NCBI RefSeq assembly: GCF_000720135.1
Contig: NZ_JOIU01000012.1
Span: forward strand, 278,493-342,492
DNA: 64,000 bases
Direction of reading: 5' to 3'
Origin: Streptomyces sp. NRRL S-1022
GTDB lineage: Bacteria > Actinomycetota > Actinomycetes > Streptomycetales > Streptomycetaceae
Shown here piece after piece: positions 18,596 to 26,648 of the stretch. Positions within the stretch are counted from its first letter, which is position 1, and every line of letters starts with the position of its first letter. The notes under the pieces were generated by a model. It had not been told where the DNA came from. It did no database searches and worked only from the letters and a program-made list of their open reading frames with translations. Made by a program: the position numbers and the translations under genes.

Positions 18596-20362
18596 TTACA
18601 GGTACTGACCGGTGTTCGCCACCGTGTCGATGGAGCGTCCGGTGTCCGCGCCCTGCTTTCCGGTGATGAGGGTGCGGATGTAGACGATCCGCTCGCCCTT
18701 CTTTCCGGAGATCCGGGCCCAGTCGTCCGGGTTCGTGGTGTTGGGCAGGTCCTCGTTCTCCTTGAACTCGTCCACGCAGGCCTGGAGGAGGTGGGAGACG
18801 CGGAGGCCCTTCTGGGTCTTCTCCAGGAAGTCCTTGATCGCCATCTTCTTGGCGCGGCCCACGATGTTCTCGATCATGGCGCCGGAGTTGAAGTCCTTGA
18901 AGTAGAGGACTTCCTTGTCGCCGTTGGCGTAGGTGACCTCCAGGAAGCGGTTCTCCTCGGACTCGGCGTACATGTGCTCGACCGCGGTCTGGATCATGCC
19001 CTGGACCGTGGCGCTCTTGTCGCCGCCGTGTTCCGTGAGGTCGTCCGCGTGCAGCGGCAGACGCTCGGTGAGGTACTTGCCGAAGATGTCCTTCGCCGCC
19101 TCGGCGTCCGGACGCTCGATCTTGATCTTCACGTCGAGCCGGCCGGGGCGCAGGATGGCGGGGTCGATCATGTCCTCGCGGTTGGAGGCGCCGATCACGA
19201 CCACGTTCTGCAGGCCCTCCACGCCGTCGATCTCGGCGAGCAGCTGCGGGACGATGGTGTTCTCCACGTCCGAGCTGACACCGGAGCCACGGGTGCGGAA
19301 GAGGGACTCCATCTCGTCGAAGAAGACGATCACGGGGGTGCCTTCGCTGGCCTTCTCACGCGCACGCTGGAAGACCAGGCGGATCTGCCGCTCGGTCTCG
19401 CCGACGTACTTGTTGAGCAGCTCGGGGCCCTTGATGTTCAGGAAGAAGCTCTTGCCGGCGGCCTGGCCGGTGACTTCGGCGACCTTCTTGGCCAGCGAGT
19501 TCGCGACGGCCTTGGCGATGAGCGTCTTGCCGCAGCCGGGCGGGCCGTAGAGCAGGACGCCCTTGGGCGGGCGCAGCTCGTGCTCCTTGAACAGGTCCGG
19601 GTAGAGGTACGGCAGCTCCACCGCGTCCCGGATGGCCTCGATCTGGTTGCCGAGGCCGCCGATCTGCTCGTAGCCGATGTCGGGGACCTCTTCGAGGACC
19701 AGTTCCTCGACCTCGCTCTTGGGCACGACCTCGTAGACGTAGCCGGAGCGGGGCTCCAGCAGGAGGGCGTCGCCGGGGCGGATGGTGACGTCCAGCAGCG
19801 GCTCGGCGAGCCGTACCACCCGCTCCTCGTCGGTGTGCCCGAGCACGAGGGCGCGCTCGCCGTCCTCCAGGATCTCCTTGAGGGTGACGATGTCGCCGAC
19901 GCTCTCGTATTCCATGGCCTCGACCACGTTGAGCGCCTCGTTGAGCATGACCTCCTGGCCGCGCCGCAGGTCGTCGAGCTCGACGCTGGGGCTGACGTTC
20001 ACCCGGAGCTTGCGGCCCCCGGTGAAGATGTCGGCGGTGCCGTCCTCGTTCGCCTGCAGGAAGACACCGAAGCCGGCCGGCGGCTGAGCGAGCCGGTCGA
20101 CCTCCTCCTTGAGGGCCACGATCTGGTCGCGGGCCTCGCGGAGGGTGTTGGCCAGTCGTTCGTTCTGGGCGGACACGCCGGCCAGGTTGGTCTGCAGCTC
20201 GACGATCCGCTCTTCGAGAATCCTCGTGTGGCGCGGAGAGTCGGCGAGCTTGCGGCGCAGGACGGCGATCTCCTGCTCAAGGTAGGCGATCTGCCCGGCC
20301 GGGTCTTCGGACCCTCGTCCCGGGCGGATGCCGCGGTTCATGTCGTCGTCGTGGGCTGCCAC
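18596..20362 (-). CDS. arc: Proteasome-associated AAA+ ATPase ARC/Mpa
   Basis: Ring unfoldase delivering pupylated proteins to the 20S core. 588 aa: N-terminal coiled coil (about 15-75) that binds Pup, two OB domains, then the AAA module with Walker A GPPGCGKT, Walker [11 protein letters not shown] and the arginine-finger segment [11 protein letters not shown]. The C-terminus GQYL has the penultimate tyrosine that opens the alpha-ring gate. GTG 20362 is chosen because GAGGAGGTGAGG lies directly upstream. Separate transcript from dop; a promoter resembling the PafBC-type consensus lies upstream. Confidence 0.96.
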   Translation of the reverse strand: MAAHDDDMNRGIRPGRGSEDPAGQIAYLEQEIAVLRRKLADSPRHTRILEERIVELQTNLAGVSAQNERLANTLREARDQIVALKEEVDRLAQPPAGFGVFLQANEDGTADIFTGGRKLRVNVSPSVELDDLRRGQEVMLNEALNVVEAMEYESVGDIVTLKEILEDGERALVLGHTDEERVVRLAEPLLDVTIRPGDALLLEPRSGYVYEVVPKSEVEELVLEEVPDIGYEQIGGLGNQIEAIRDAVELPYLYPDLFKEHELRPPKGVLLYGPPGCGKTLIAKAVANSLAKKVAEVTGQAAGKSFFLNIKGPELLNKYVGETERQIRLVFQRAREKASEGTPVIVFFDEMESLFRTRGSGVSSDVENTIVPQLLAEIDGVEGLQNVVVIGASNREDMIDPAILRPGRLDVKIKIERPDAEAAKDIFGKYLTERLPLHADDLTEHGGDKSATVQGMIQTAVEHMYAESEENRFLEVTYANGDKEVLYFKDFNSGAMIENIVGRAKKMAIKDFLEKTQKGLRVSHLLQACVDEFKENEDLPNTTNPDDWARISGKKGERIVYIRTLITGKQGADTGRSIDTVANTGQYL

Positions 20363-20428
20363 GGTCCTCACCTCCTCCAAGGGGAGCTGGACGCTTCCAG
20401 ACCCTACCTGGGTGGGTGTCGATTGAAA

Positions 20429-20452
20429 CCCCTAGATCACAAAGACTGTCAA
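20429..20452 (-). promoter_or_regulatory. arc promoter candidate, RecA-NDp-like
   Basis: Minus strand TTGACAGTC (20452-20444), 9 bases, then TAGGGG (20434-20429), 67-90 bp before the arc start. It resembles the actinobacterial RecA-NDp/PafBC consensus TTGTCAGTG-N8-TAGNNT, but with two -35 mismatches, one extra spacer base and no final T. Confidence 0.4.
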
Positions 20453-20882
20453 GGTGTGTCGTCGGTCACCCGGTGCACACTCCCTCGCACGGAGGGGATA
20501 CCCACTCAACGTGAGGGGAAAGCCGCTTGTTCCATGCTTGGCGCGGTCGAATCCCTCCGCTACGGGCCGGAGTTGTCCGCTGGTGGCCGATCGGCCGGTC
20601 CGCGGGCAGCACACAGGGCGCTCGTACGATCATCACGCAGAGCGACGGCGTCGGTGGGCGTGGTCACCGCCACGGTGGCCTGAAGTGATCGACCTGGCCA
20701 CCGGGGTGCCCGTGTCCCGGTCCGGCGCTGGTACCCGAGCGGGCGGGACCGGAAACCCGGAACCGGTGCCACCGGGCCGCGGGGCGGGCGGAGGTAGGGT
20801 CGGGGGTGTCCAACAGCCGCTGGAGCGGACCCGGCTGGCCCTCGCGGCCCCGGGAGCGTCCGGCGAACCGACGGCAGGAGAG
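20453..20882. other. Intergenic region between arc and ferredoxin
   Basis: About 430 bases. The open frame running through it in phase with the ferredoxin lacks coding composition and a ribosome site. TAGGGT at 20795-20800 could be a -10 for the ferredoxin, but no -35 partner is visible. No RNA gene or repeat seen. Confidence 0.4.
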
Positions 20883-21185
20883 ATGACCGTGCAGCAGGAG
20901 GCCCCGGGCGGCGAGGCGCTGGAGGTCTGGATCGACCAGGACCTGTGTACGGGCGACGGGATCTGCGCCCAGTACGCCCCGGAGGTGTTCGAGCTGGACA
21001 TCGACGGGCTGGCCTATGTGAAGGGCGCGGACGACGAGCTGCTGCAGGCCCCCGGGGCCACCACGCGGGTGCCGCTGCCGCTGCTGACGGACGTGGTGGA
21101 CTCGGCGAAGGAGTGCCCAGGCGAGTGCATCCACGTACGCCGGGTTTCGGACAGGGTCGAGGTGTACGGGCCCGACGCGGAGTGA
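20883..21185 (+). CDS. Ferredoxin, [3Fe-4S] type
   Basis: 100 aa small electron carrier. Cluster ligands: C22 and C28 in LCTGDGIC (C-x5-C) and C78 in ECPGEC, with an extra C82. The ends DQDLCTGDGIC and AKECPGECIHV match single-cluster ferredoxins that serve cytochromes P450 in Streptomyces. No P450 or reductase gene is in the window, so the partner is unknown. ATG 20883 has AGGAG only 2 bases upstream; in-frame GTG 20889 has the better 8-base spacing and may be the real start. Its stop lies 7 bases from the convergent next gene. Confidence 0.88.
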   Translation: MTVQQEAPGGEALEVWIDQDLCTGDGICAQYAPEVFELDIDGLAYVKGADDELLQAPGATTRVPLPLLTDVVDSAKECPGECIHVRRVSDRVEVYGPDAE

Positions 21186-21192
21186 GCCCGGC

Positions 21193-21774
21193 TCAGACGG
21201 CGTGGGCCCCGGCCGGCGTGGAGCGCAGGAAGGCGCTGCCGTTCCACCGCCATGTGGCCGGGGTCTTCACGTCGGGGCAGCAACTGGGCACGGCGTCCGA
21301 GGAGTAACCGAGCAGGGTCGCGGAGACGGCCCGCGCGCGGAGCGTGAAGTCGGTGACGGTGAGCCGCTGCCCGGGCTCGACGAGGGTGGCGACGACGCGC
21401 GGTCTGCCGCCGTCCGCGGCGCGGGTGAGGACGTAGACCCCGTCGGGCGGGGTGCCCATGGGGGCGTCGCAGTGCACCACAGCGACGGTTTCCGGTCGGC
21501 CGTCGCCGTCCAGGTCCCCGGTGGCCTTCTTGGCGACCACGGCCTTCACCGGGCCGCACTGCAGCGGGAACCGCACCCCGGCCGGGTCCGGCGGCGCGAC
21601 GGCCGCCGCGGCGGACCTGCTTCCGGCGGCGGGGGCGGACTGGGCGGCGGTGGCCGATCCGGGCTGGGCGACGGAGGCGAGGGCCACGACGCCCGCGACG
21701 GCCGTGGCGGTGGCGACCCAGTGGATGGGCCGGGTGTGGGTGTGGGCGAGCTCCGGAACGGCGGATTGCTGCAC
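21193..21774 (-). CDS. Secreted or membrane-anchored protein with DxDxDG motif
   Basis: 193 aa, unknown function. A short charged N-terminus is followed by one hydrophobic segment (about 18-40, WVATATAVAGVVALASVA), an Ala-rich linker, and an exported domain with GDLDGDGRPETVAVVHC, a calcium-binding or FG-GAP-like DxDxDG loop. Four cysteines could form disulfides. GTG 21774 is chosen because AGGAG lies 7 bases upstream. Convergent with the ferredoxin. The 225 bases upstream hold its promoter and a long hairpin. Confidence 0.65.
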   Translation of the reverse strand: MQQSAVPELAHTHTRPIHWVATATAVAGVVALASVAQPGSATAAQSAPAAGSRSAAAAVAPPDPAGVRFPLQCGPVKAVVAKKATGDLDGDGRPETVAVVHCDAPMGTPPDGVYVLTRAADGGRPRVVATLVEPGQRLTVTDFTLRARAVSATLLGYSSDAVPSCCPDVKTPATWRWNGSAFLRSTPAGAHAV

Positions 21775-21914
21775 GCGGAGTGTCTCCTGTGAGGGCTGTG
21801 CCGGTGGGATGGCCTGCATGGTGCCACACGTCACAGTGCGGGGGAACCGCGGGGTCGGGCTTGTGCAACGGGCGGTGTGCCCGCGCGTGGGAGGCGCCGG
21901 TGCCGGTGCCGGGT

Positions 21915-21983
21915 CAACGTCAGGGCGCCGTGACCGAGTTCCCTCCGGTCGGTGGGGAACTGGGCCACGGCGCCCTGACGTTG
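21915..21983 (-). terminator. Long two-part hairpin after trmI
   Basis: Outer perfect 18-bp stem (21915-21932 with 21966-21983) encloses an inner 7-bp stem (21937-21943 with 21955-21961). It begins 17 bases past the trmI stop. Probably a terminator, though unusually large. Confidence 0.65.
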
Positions 21984-21999
21984 TACGCGCGCGTGCCGG

Positions 22000-22902
22000 T
22001 CAGCGGCCGGCGCCGCCGTCGGCGTTGGGTCCGGCGTAGTCCTCGCCGTAGGCGCCCTTGGCGGGGCGGCGGCGGCGCATGGGCGGCTCGACGCCGTCCG
22101 CGAGGCGGCGGGCGGTGAGCAGGAAGCCGGTGTGGCCGATCATCCGGTGGTCCGGGCGGACGGCCAGGCCCTCGATGTGCCAGTTGCGGATCATGGTCTC
22201 CCAGGCGGTCGGCTCGTTGAAGCAGCCGATCTCCCGGATGGACTCCACGGTCCGGGCGAGCTGGGTGGTGGTGGCCACGTAGCAGCACAGGATGCCGCCG
22301 GGGACGAGCGCCTTGGAGACGGCCTCCAGGCACTCCCAGGGGGCGAGCATGTCGAGGATGACGCGGTCGACGTCGGTGTCGGACAGGTTGTCCTGGAGGT
22401 CTCCGACGGTGAGCTGCCAGGCGGGGTGCGGGCCGCCGAAGTAGCGCTCCACGTTCTGCCGGGCGATGTCGGCGAAGTCCTCGCGGCGCTCGTAGGAGTG
22501 CAGCATGCCCTGGTCGCCGATGGCCCGCAGCAGGAAGCTGCTGAGCGAGCCGGAGCCGACGCCGGCCTCCACGACGCGGGCGCCGGGGAAGATGTCGGCG
22601 AAGGCGAGGATCTGGCCCGCGTCCTTCGGGTAGACGACGGCGGCCCCGCGGGGCATGGACAGGACGTAGTCGGGGAGCAGGGGGCGCAGCGCGAGGTAGG
22701 CGACGTTGCCGGTGGTGCGGACAACGCTGCCCTCGGGAGCGCCGATCAGTTCGTCGTGCGGGAAGGAGCCCTTGTGGGTGTGGAAGTTCTTCCCTGCTTC
22801 GAGCGTGAACGTGTAGTGGCGGCCCTTGGGGTCGGTCAGCTGTACCTGGTCCCCGACCTTGAAGGGCCCGCGCCTGCGGGCGGCACCGGTCGGTTCGGAC
22901 AT
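22000..22902 (-). CDS. trmI: tRNA (adenine-58-N1)-methyltransferase TrmI
   Basis: SAM-dependent enzyme making m1A58 in the T-loop of tRNA. 300 aa: N-terminal beta domain (KVGDQVQLTDPKGRHYTFTL, KGSFPHDELIG), then a Rossmann methyltransferase fold with motif I VVEAGVGSGSLSSFLL and DRVILDMLAPWECLE. In mycobacteria this type lies beside the same recB and proteasome genes. ATG 22902 is the start where family similarity begins. It lies 44 bases after the site-2 protease gene and is probably co-transcribed. Confidence 0.92.
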   Translation of the reverse strand: MSEPTGAARRRGPFKVGDQVQLTDPKGRHYTFTLEAGKNFHTHKGSFPHDELIGAPEGSVVRTTGNVAYLALRPLLPDYVLSMPRGAAVVYPKDAGQILAFADIFPGARVVEAGVGSGSLSSFLLRAIGDQGMLHSYERREDFADIARQNVERYFGGPHPAWQLTVGDLQDNLSDTDVDRVILDMLAPWECLEAVSKALVPGGILCCYVATTTQLARTVESIREIGCFNEPTAWETMIRNWHIEGLAVRPDHRMIGHTGFLLTARRLADGVEPPMRRRRPAKGAYGEDYAGPNADGGAGR

Positions 22903-22946
22903 GTGACCAGCGTACCGGTCCCGGTGAGGGGTGCCGACCACGGTGG

Positions 22947-24392
22947 CTAGGCGGTGGGCCTGGCCATGGCCCTGACGAAGGCCCGTTCGACGTCCGCCGC
23001 CGACAGGACGCCGTAGATCTCGCCGCTCTCCTCGACCACCAGGTACTCGGTGGCGGGGGTGGCGCGCAGGACGTCCAGGAGTTCCTCTCCGGCCAGCTCG
23101 GCGGAGACCCGCATGCCGTCGGTCAGCTCCTGGGCGAGGCCGCTGACGGCCACCCAGGGGCGGCGGTGCTCGGGTACGCCGACGATGGCGGCCTCGCGGA
23201 CGAGCGAGAGCGGGTGGCCGTCGGCGTCCACCACGACCAGGGCGCGGGCGCCGGCGGCGTTGGCGCGGCGCAGCGCCTCGGAGAGCGGGGTGTCGTTCTC
23301 GACGGGTACGGCCCGCCGGGTGAGGGTGCGGGCGCGCAGCTCGGGAAGGTGTTCGCGCAGCCGGGCCATGCGCAGGCTGTTGCCTGCGCCGGTCCAGATG
23401 ATCGCGGCCAGGATGGCGGCGAGCAGGGCGTCGGTGACGGTGTCCATGCCGCCCACGTCCTCGCCGCTGCCGCCGAGGGCGCCGGACTGGTTGAGCAGCG
23501 GGAGGCCGATCAGGACGGCGACGGCGAGGGCGCGGCCGACCCAGGCGGCGGCGACCGTGCCGGTCATCGGCCTGCCGCTGATCTTCCAGACGACGGCGCG
23601 GAGCATGCGGCCGCCGTCCAGGGGGAGGCCGGGCAGGAGGTTGAAGATCGCCACGATGAGGTTGGAGATCATCAGGCCGGCCAGCAGGACGCCGGGGACG
23701 GTGCCGGGCTGCACCGGTTTCATGGCCAGGTAGAACAGGCCGGCCAGCACGAGGGAGAGCAGCGGGCCGACGAAGGCCAGCACGAACTCCCGGCCGGGGG
23801 TCTCGGCCTCTTTCTCGATCTCCGAGACGCCGCCGAAGAACTGCAGCTGGATACGGCGGACCGGGAGCTTGAAGCGGATCGCGGCGACCGTGTGGGCCAG
23901 CTCGTGGACCAGGACGGAGGCGTAGAAGGCGACCGCGAAGAAGAGGGAGACCAGGTAGCGGGCGGCGCCCAGCTCGGGCAGCACGCGGTCGAGCTGTCCG
24001 CCGAAGACCCAGGTGATCAGGGCGGCGACGAGGAACCAGCTCGGGGCGACGTAGACGGGTACGCCGAAGGGGCGGCCCATGAGGATGCCGCCGCCGGGTT
24101 CCTTCGGCCGGGGCTCGGGCGGGTCGCCCTTGGCGATGCCGGAGTGGGCGAGGGAGCGGTGTTCGGGGGCGGGGTGTTCGGGGCCGGCCGGTTCGCCGGG
24201 GCCGGGCGTGCTGTCGCTGTCCGGGCCGTCGCCGCGGTCCTTCCCGGTGTCGTCCGCTCGGGGCGCGGGGGTGTCGGGCTCGGGGCCGGAGGGGTCGGTG
24301 GGTCCGGTCGCCGGGGCCGTAGGGTCAGCGGAGTGCTCGGCCGGCTCGTCGTTGCCGGACCGCGGCTGCCCGCTCCCGCCGCTCACGTCCAC
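22947..24392 (-). CDS. Site-2 protease (M50) with CBS domains
   Basis: Intramembrane zinc metalloprotease of the Rip/SpoIVFB class that cuts membrane proteins such as anti-sigma factors. 481 aa. Residues 1-100 are a Pro/Asp/Glu-rich disordered cytoplasmic extension. HELAH at 163-167 gives two zinc ligands and the catalytic Glu; LLPGLPLDGGRM supplies the third ligand (Asp). About six membrane segments precede two C-terminal CBS modules (about 360-480) that may sense adenine nucleotides. GTG 24392 is chosen because GAGGGGA lies just upstream. Divergent from recB with 179 bases between. Confidence 0.88.
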   Translation of the reverse strand: MDVSGGSGQPRSGNDEPAEHSADPTAPATGPTDPSGPEPDTPAPRADDTGKDRGDGPDSDSTPGPGEPAGPEHPAPEHRSLAHSGIAKGDPPEPRPKEPGGGILMGRPFGVPVYVAPSWFLVAALITWVFGGQLDRVLPELGAARYLVSLFFAVAFYASVLVHELAHTVAAIRFKLPVRRIQLQFFGGVSEIEKEAETPGREFVLAFVGPLLSLVLAGLFYLAMKPVQPGTVPGVLLAGLMISNLIVAIFNLLPGLPLDGGRMLRAVVWKISGRPMTGTVAAAWVGRALAVAVLIGLPLLNQSGALGGSGEDVGGMDTVTDALLAAILAAIIWTGAGNSLRMARLREHLPELRARTLTRRAVPVENDTPLSEALRRANAAGARALVVVDADGHPLSLVREAAIVGVPEHRRPWVAVSGLAQELTDGMRVSAELAGEELLDVLRATPATEYLVVEESGEIYGVLSAADVERAFVRAMARPTA

Positions 24393-24571
24393 GGTGTCCC
24401 CTCGTTCGAAGCGTCTTCCGCACCTACCGGACGGAAGGGGTCTCTGCTCGATGGTATGCGGCCGTGGTGGCACGTTTCGCCCCGGCACCCCTTGTGTTTG
24501 CCCCGGGGTCGCGCGGTCGACGCGGGCGGCAGGCGGCTCACTGTCGGTGGCGGGCCGTAAGGTCTGTGGAC

Positions 24572-25858
24572 ATGGACAGCAGCATCGACGAGGCGGCGGC
24601 CCGGCCGGGCGGCGCCGACCGCACGCCCCCGGCCGCCCCGCCCCGGTCACCGGTCCCGCCGCTGCCCGCACCCACGGCCCCGCCCGGCACACCGCCCGCC
24701 GACCGGTCGCCGGCCACCGCTGCCGGCCCCGCGAGCAGCCCCGACGGGAACGACGAGCGGACGGCGGCCGGCCCGGCGGAGGGCGGCGAAACCGGCGTCC
24801 CGGGCCCGGCAGGCGTGGCCGGCGCGGCGGCGACCGGTGTCCCCGGGAGCGACGTACCGAGCCCGGCCGGCGCGGCAGCGGCCGACGGCCGGGAGACCGG
24901 CGTGCCGGACAGCGGCGGCGCGGCGGCAGCCGGCATCCCCGAGGACGGCGTACCCCGCACTCCCGGCGCGGCGGCAAGCTCCGTCGGCGGGGCCGGTGCG
25001 GCGGTGAGCGGCCCCGGGGCGGGCGGGGAGCGGAAGGCGGGGCCGCCGACGTCCCTGTCGCCGTCCCGGGCCAGTGACTTCATGCAGTGTCCGTTGCTGT
25101 ACCGGTTCCGGGTGATCGACCGGCTGCCGGAGAAGCCGAGCGCGGCGGCCACGCGGGGCACACTGGTGCACGCCGTGCTGGAGCGGCTGTTCGACGCGCC
25201 CGCCGGGGACCGGACCGCGCCGCGGGCCAAGGCGCTGATCCCGGGGCAGTGGGACCGGCTCCGGGAGACCAGGCCCGAGGTGACCGAGCTGTTCGCGGAC
25301 GACCCGGACGGGGAGCGGCTGGCCGGCTGGCTCGCCGAGGCCGAGCGGCTGGTGGAGCGCTGGTTCACGCTGGAGGACCCGACCCGGCTGGAACCGGCCG
25401 AGCGGGAGCTGTTCGTGGAGGCCGAGCTGGAGTCGGGGCTGCGGCTGCGCGGGATCATCGACCGGGTGGACGTGGCGCCGACCGGCGAGGTGCGGATCGT
25501 CGACTACAAGACGGGCAAGGCGCCCCGCCCGGAGTACGCCGAGGGCGCGCTGTTCCAGATGAAGTTCTACGCCCTGGTGGTCTGGCGGCTGAAGGGGGTG
25601 GTCCCGCGCCGGCTCCAGCTCGTCTACCTAGGCAGCGGGGACGTGCTGACGTACGACCCGGTGCCCGCCGACCTGGAGCGGGTGGAGCGCAGGCTGCACG
25701 CGCTGTGGGAGGCCATCGAGCAGGCCACGGAGACGGGGGACTGGCGGCCCCGGCCGACCAAGCTGTGCGGCTGGTGCGACCACCGGGCGCACTGCCCGGA
25801 GTTCGGCGGCACTCCCCCGCCCTACCCGCTGCCGGTCGGCCCGGCCGGGACCGGGTGA
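24572..25858 (+). CDS. RecB-family PD-(D/E)xK nuclease with Fe-S cluster
   Basis: 428 aa. The C-terminal half is a Cas4/AddB-like nuclease: LRGIIDRVDV and VRIVDYKTGK carry the catalytic Asp and D-x-K residues, and C(FMQCPLL)...LCGWCDHRAHC gives four cysteines for a 4Fe-4S cluster. The first 165 residues are a Gly/Pro/Ala-rich repeat tract with recurring GVP units, absent from the family core. ATG 24572 has AAGG 9 bases upstream. Likely DNA repair, substrate unknown. It sits beside trmI and the site-2 protease, as in other actinobacteria. Confidence 0.85.
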   Translation: MDSSIDEAAARPGGADRTPPAAPPRSPVPPLPAPTAPPGTPPADRSPATAAGPASSPDGNDERTAAGPAEGGETGVPGPAGVAGAAATGVPGSDVPSPAGAAAADGRETGVPDSGGAAAAGIPEDGVPRTPGAAASSVGGAGAAVSGPGAGGERKAGPPTSLSPSRASDFMQCPLLYRFRVIDRLPEKPSAAATRGTLVHAVLERLFDAPAGDRTAPRAKALIPGQWDRLRETRPEVTELFADDPDGERLAGWLAEAERLVERWFTLEDPTRLEPAERELFVEAELESGLRLRGIIDRVDVAPTGEVRIVDYKTGKAPRPEYAEGALFQMKFYALVVWRLKGVVPRRLQLVYLGSGDVLTYDPVPADLERVERRLHALWEAIEQATETGDWRPRPTKLCGWCDHRAHCPEFGGTPPPYPLPVGPAGTG

Positions 25859-25910
25859 TCCGGTAGATCCGGGCAGGGCAGAATGGGCCGGACTAGCGAA
25901 GGAGTGTCCC

Positions 25911-26582
25911 GTGGCCATCCGCGTCCTACTGGTCGACGACCAGCCCCTGCTGCGTACCGGTTTCCGGATGATCCTGGAGGCCGAGCAGGACATCGCGGTC
26001 GTCGGCGAGGCCGGTGACGGCCTGCAGGCCCTCGACCAGGTGCGCGCGCTCCAGCCGGACGTCGTGCTGATGGACATCCGGATGCCGCGGATGGACGGTG
26101 TGGAGGCCACCCGGCAGATCACCGGGCCCGGCCGGGACGGTCCGGCGAAGGTGCTGGTGCTGACCACGTTCGACCTGGACGAGTACGTGGTGGAGGCGCT
26201 GCGCGCCGGTGCCAGCGGCTTCCTGCTCAAGGACGCGCCCGCCGACGAACTGGTGCAGGCGATACGGGTGGTGGCGAACGGCGAGGCCATGCTCGCGCCG
26301 AGCATCACCCGGCGGCTGCTGGACAAGTACGCCACGCATCTGCCGTCCGGCGAGGAGCCGGTGCCGGACACCCTGCACACCCTGACCGACCGTGAGGTCG
26401 AGGTGCTGAAGCTGGTGGCGCGCGGGCTGTCCAACGCCGAGATCGCCGCGGACCTGTTCGTGAGCGAGACGACGGTGAAGACGCACGTGGGGCATGTGCT
26501 CACCAAGCTGGGCCTCCGGGACCGCGTGCAGGCCGCGGTGTACGCCTACGAGAGCGGTCTGGTGCGCCCCGGCGCCCAGTGA
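25911..26582 (+). CDS. NarL/LuxR-family response regulator
   Basis: 223 aa. Receiver domain with acidic pocket D9/D10, phospho-acceptor D55 (VVLMDIRMPRMDG), T85 and K107; C-terminal LuxR HTH about 157-215 (LTDREVEVLKLVARGLSNAEIA, VSETTVKTHVGHVLTKLGLRD). GTG 25911 has AAGGAG 6 bases upstream. No histidine kinase gene adjoins it, so it is an orphan or is phosphorylated from elsewhere. A bidirectional hairpin follows. Confidence 0.93.
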   Translation: MAIRVLLVDDQPLLRTGFRMILEAEQDIAVVGEAGDGLQALDQVRALQPDVVLMDIRMPRMDGVEATRQITGPGRDGPAKVLVLTTFDLDEYVVEALRAGASGFLLKDAPADELVQAIRVVANGEAMLAPSITRRLLDKYATHLPSGEEPVPDTLHTLTDREVEVLKLVARGLSNAEIAADLFVSETTVKTHVGHVLTKLGLRDRVQAAVYAYESGLVRPGAQ

Positions 26583-26597
26583 GGTGTCGTACGACGG

Positions 26598-26636
26598 CGA
26601 AGGGCGCCCCTCTCCTGCGGAGCGGGGCGCCCTTCG
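26598..26636. terminator. Bidirectional terminator
   Basis: 13-bp stem (26598-26610 with 26624-26636) plus an inner 4-bp CTCC/GGAG extension, between the convergent response regulator and binding-protein genes. Confidence 0.78.
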
Positions 26637-26648
26637 GCGCATCCGGCG

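Noticed and set aside
20454..20882. N-terminal extension of the ferredoxin by about 140 codons
   Set aside because: The upstream frame is Arg/Pro/Gly-rich without structure, and the AGGAG site lies directly before ATG 20883/GTG 20889.
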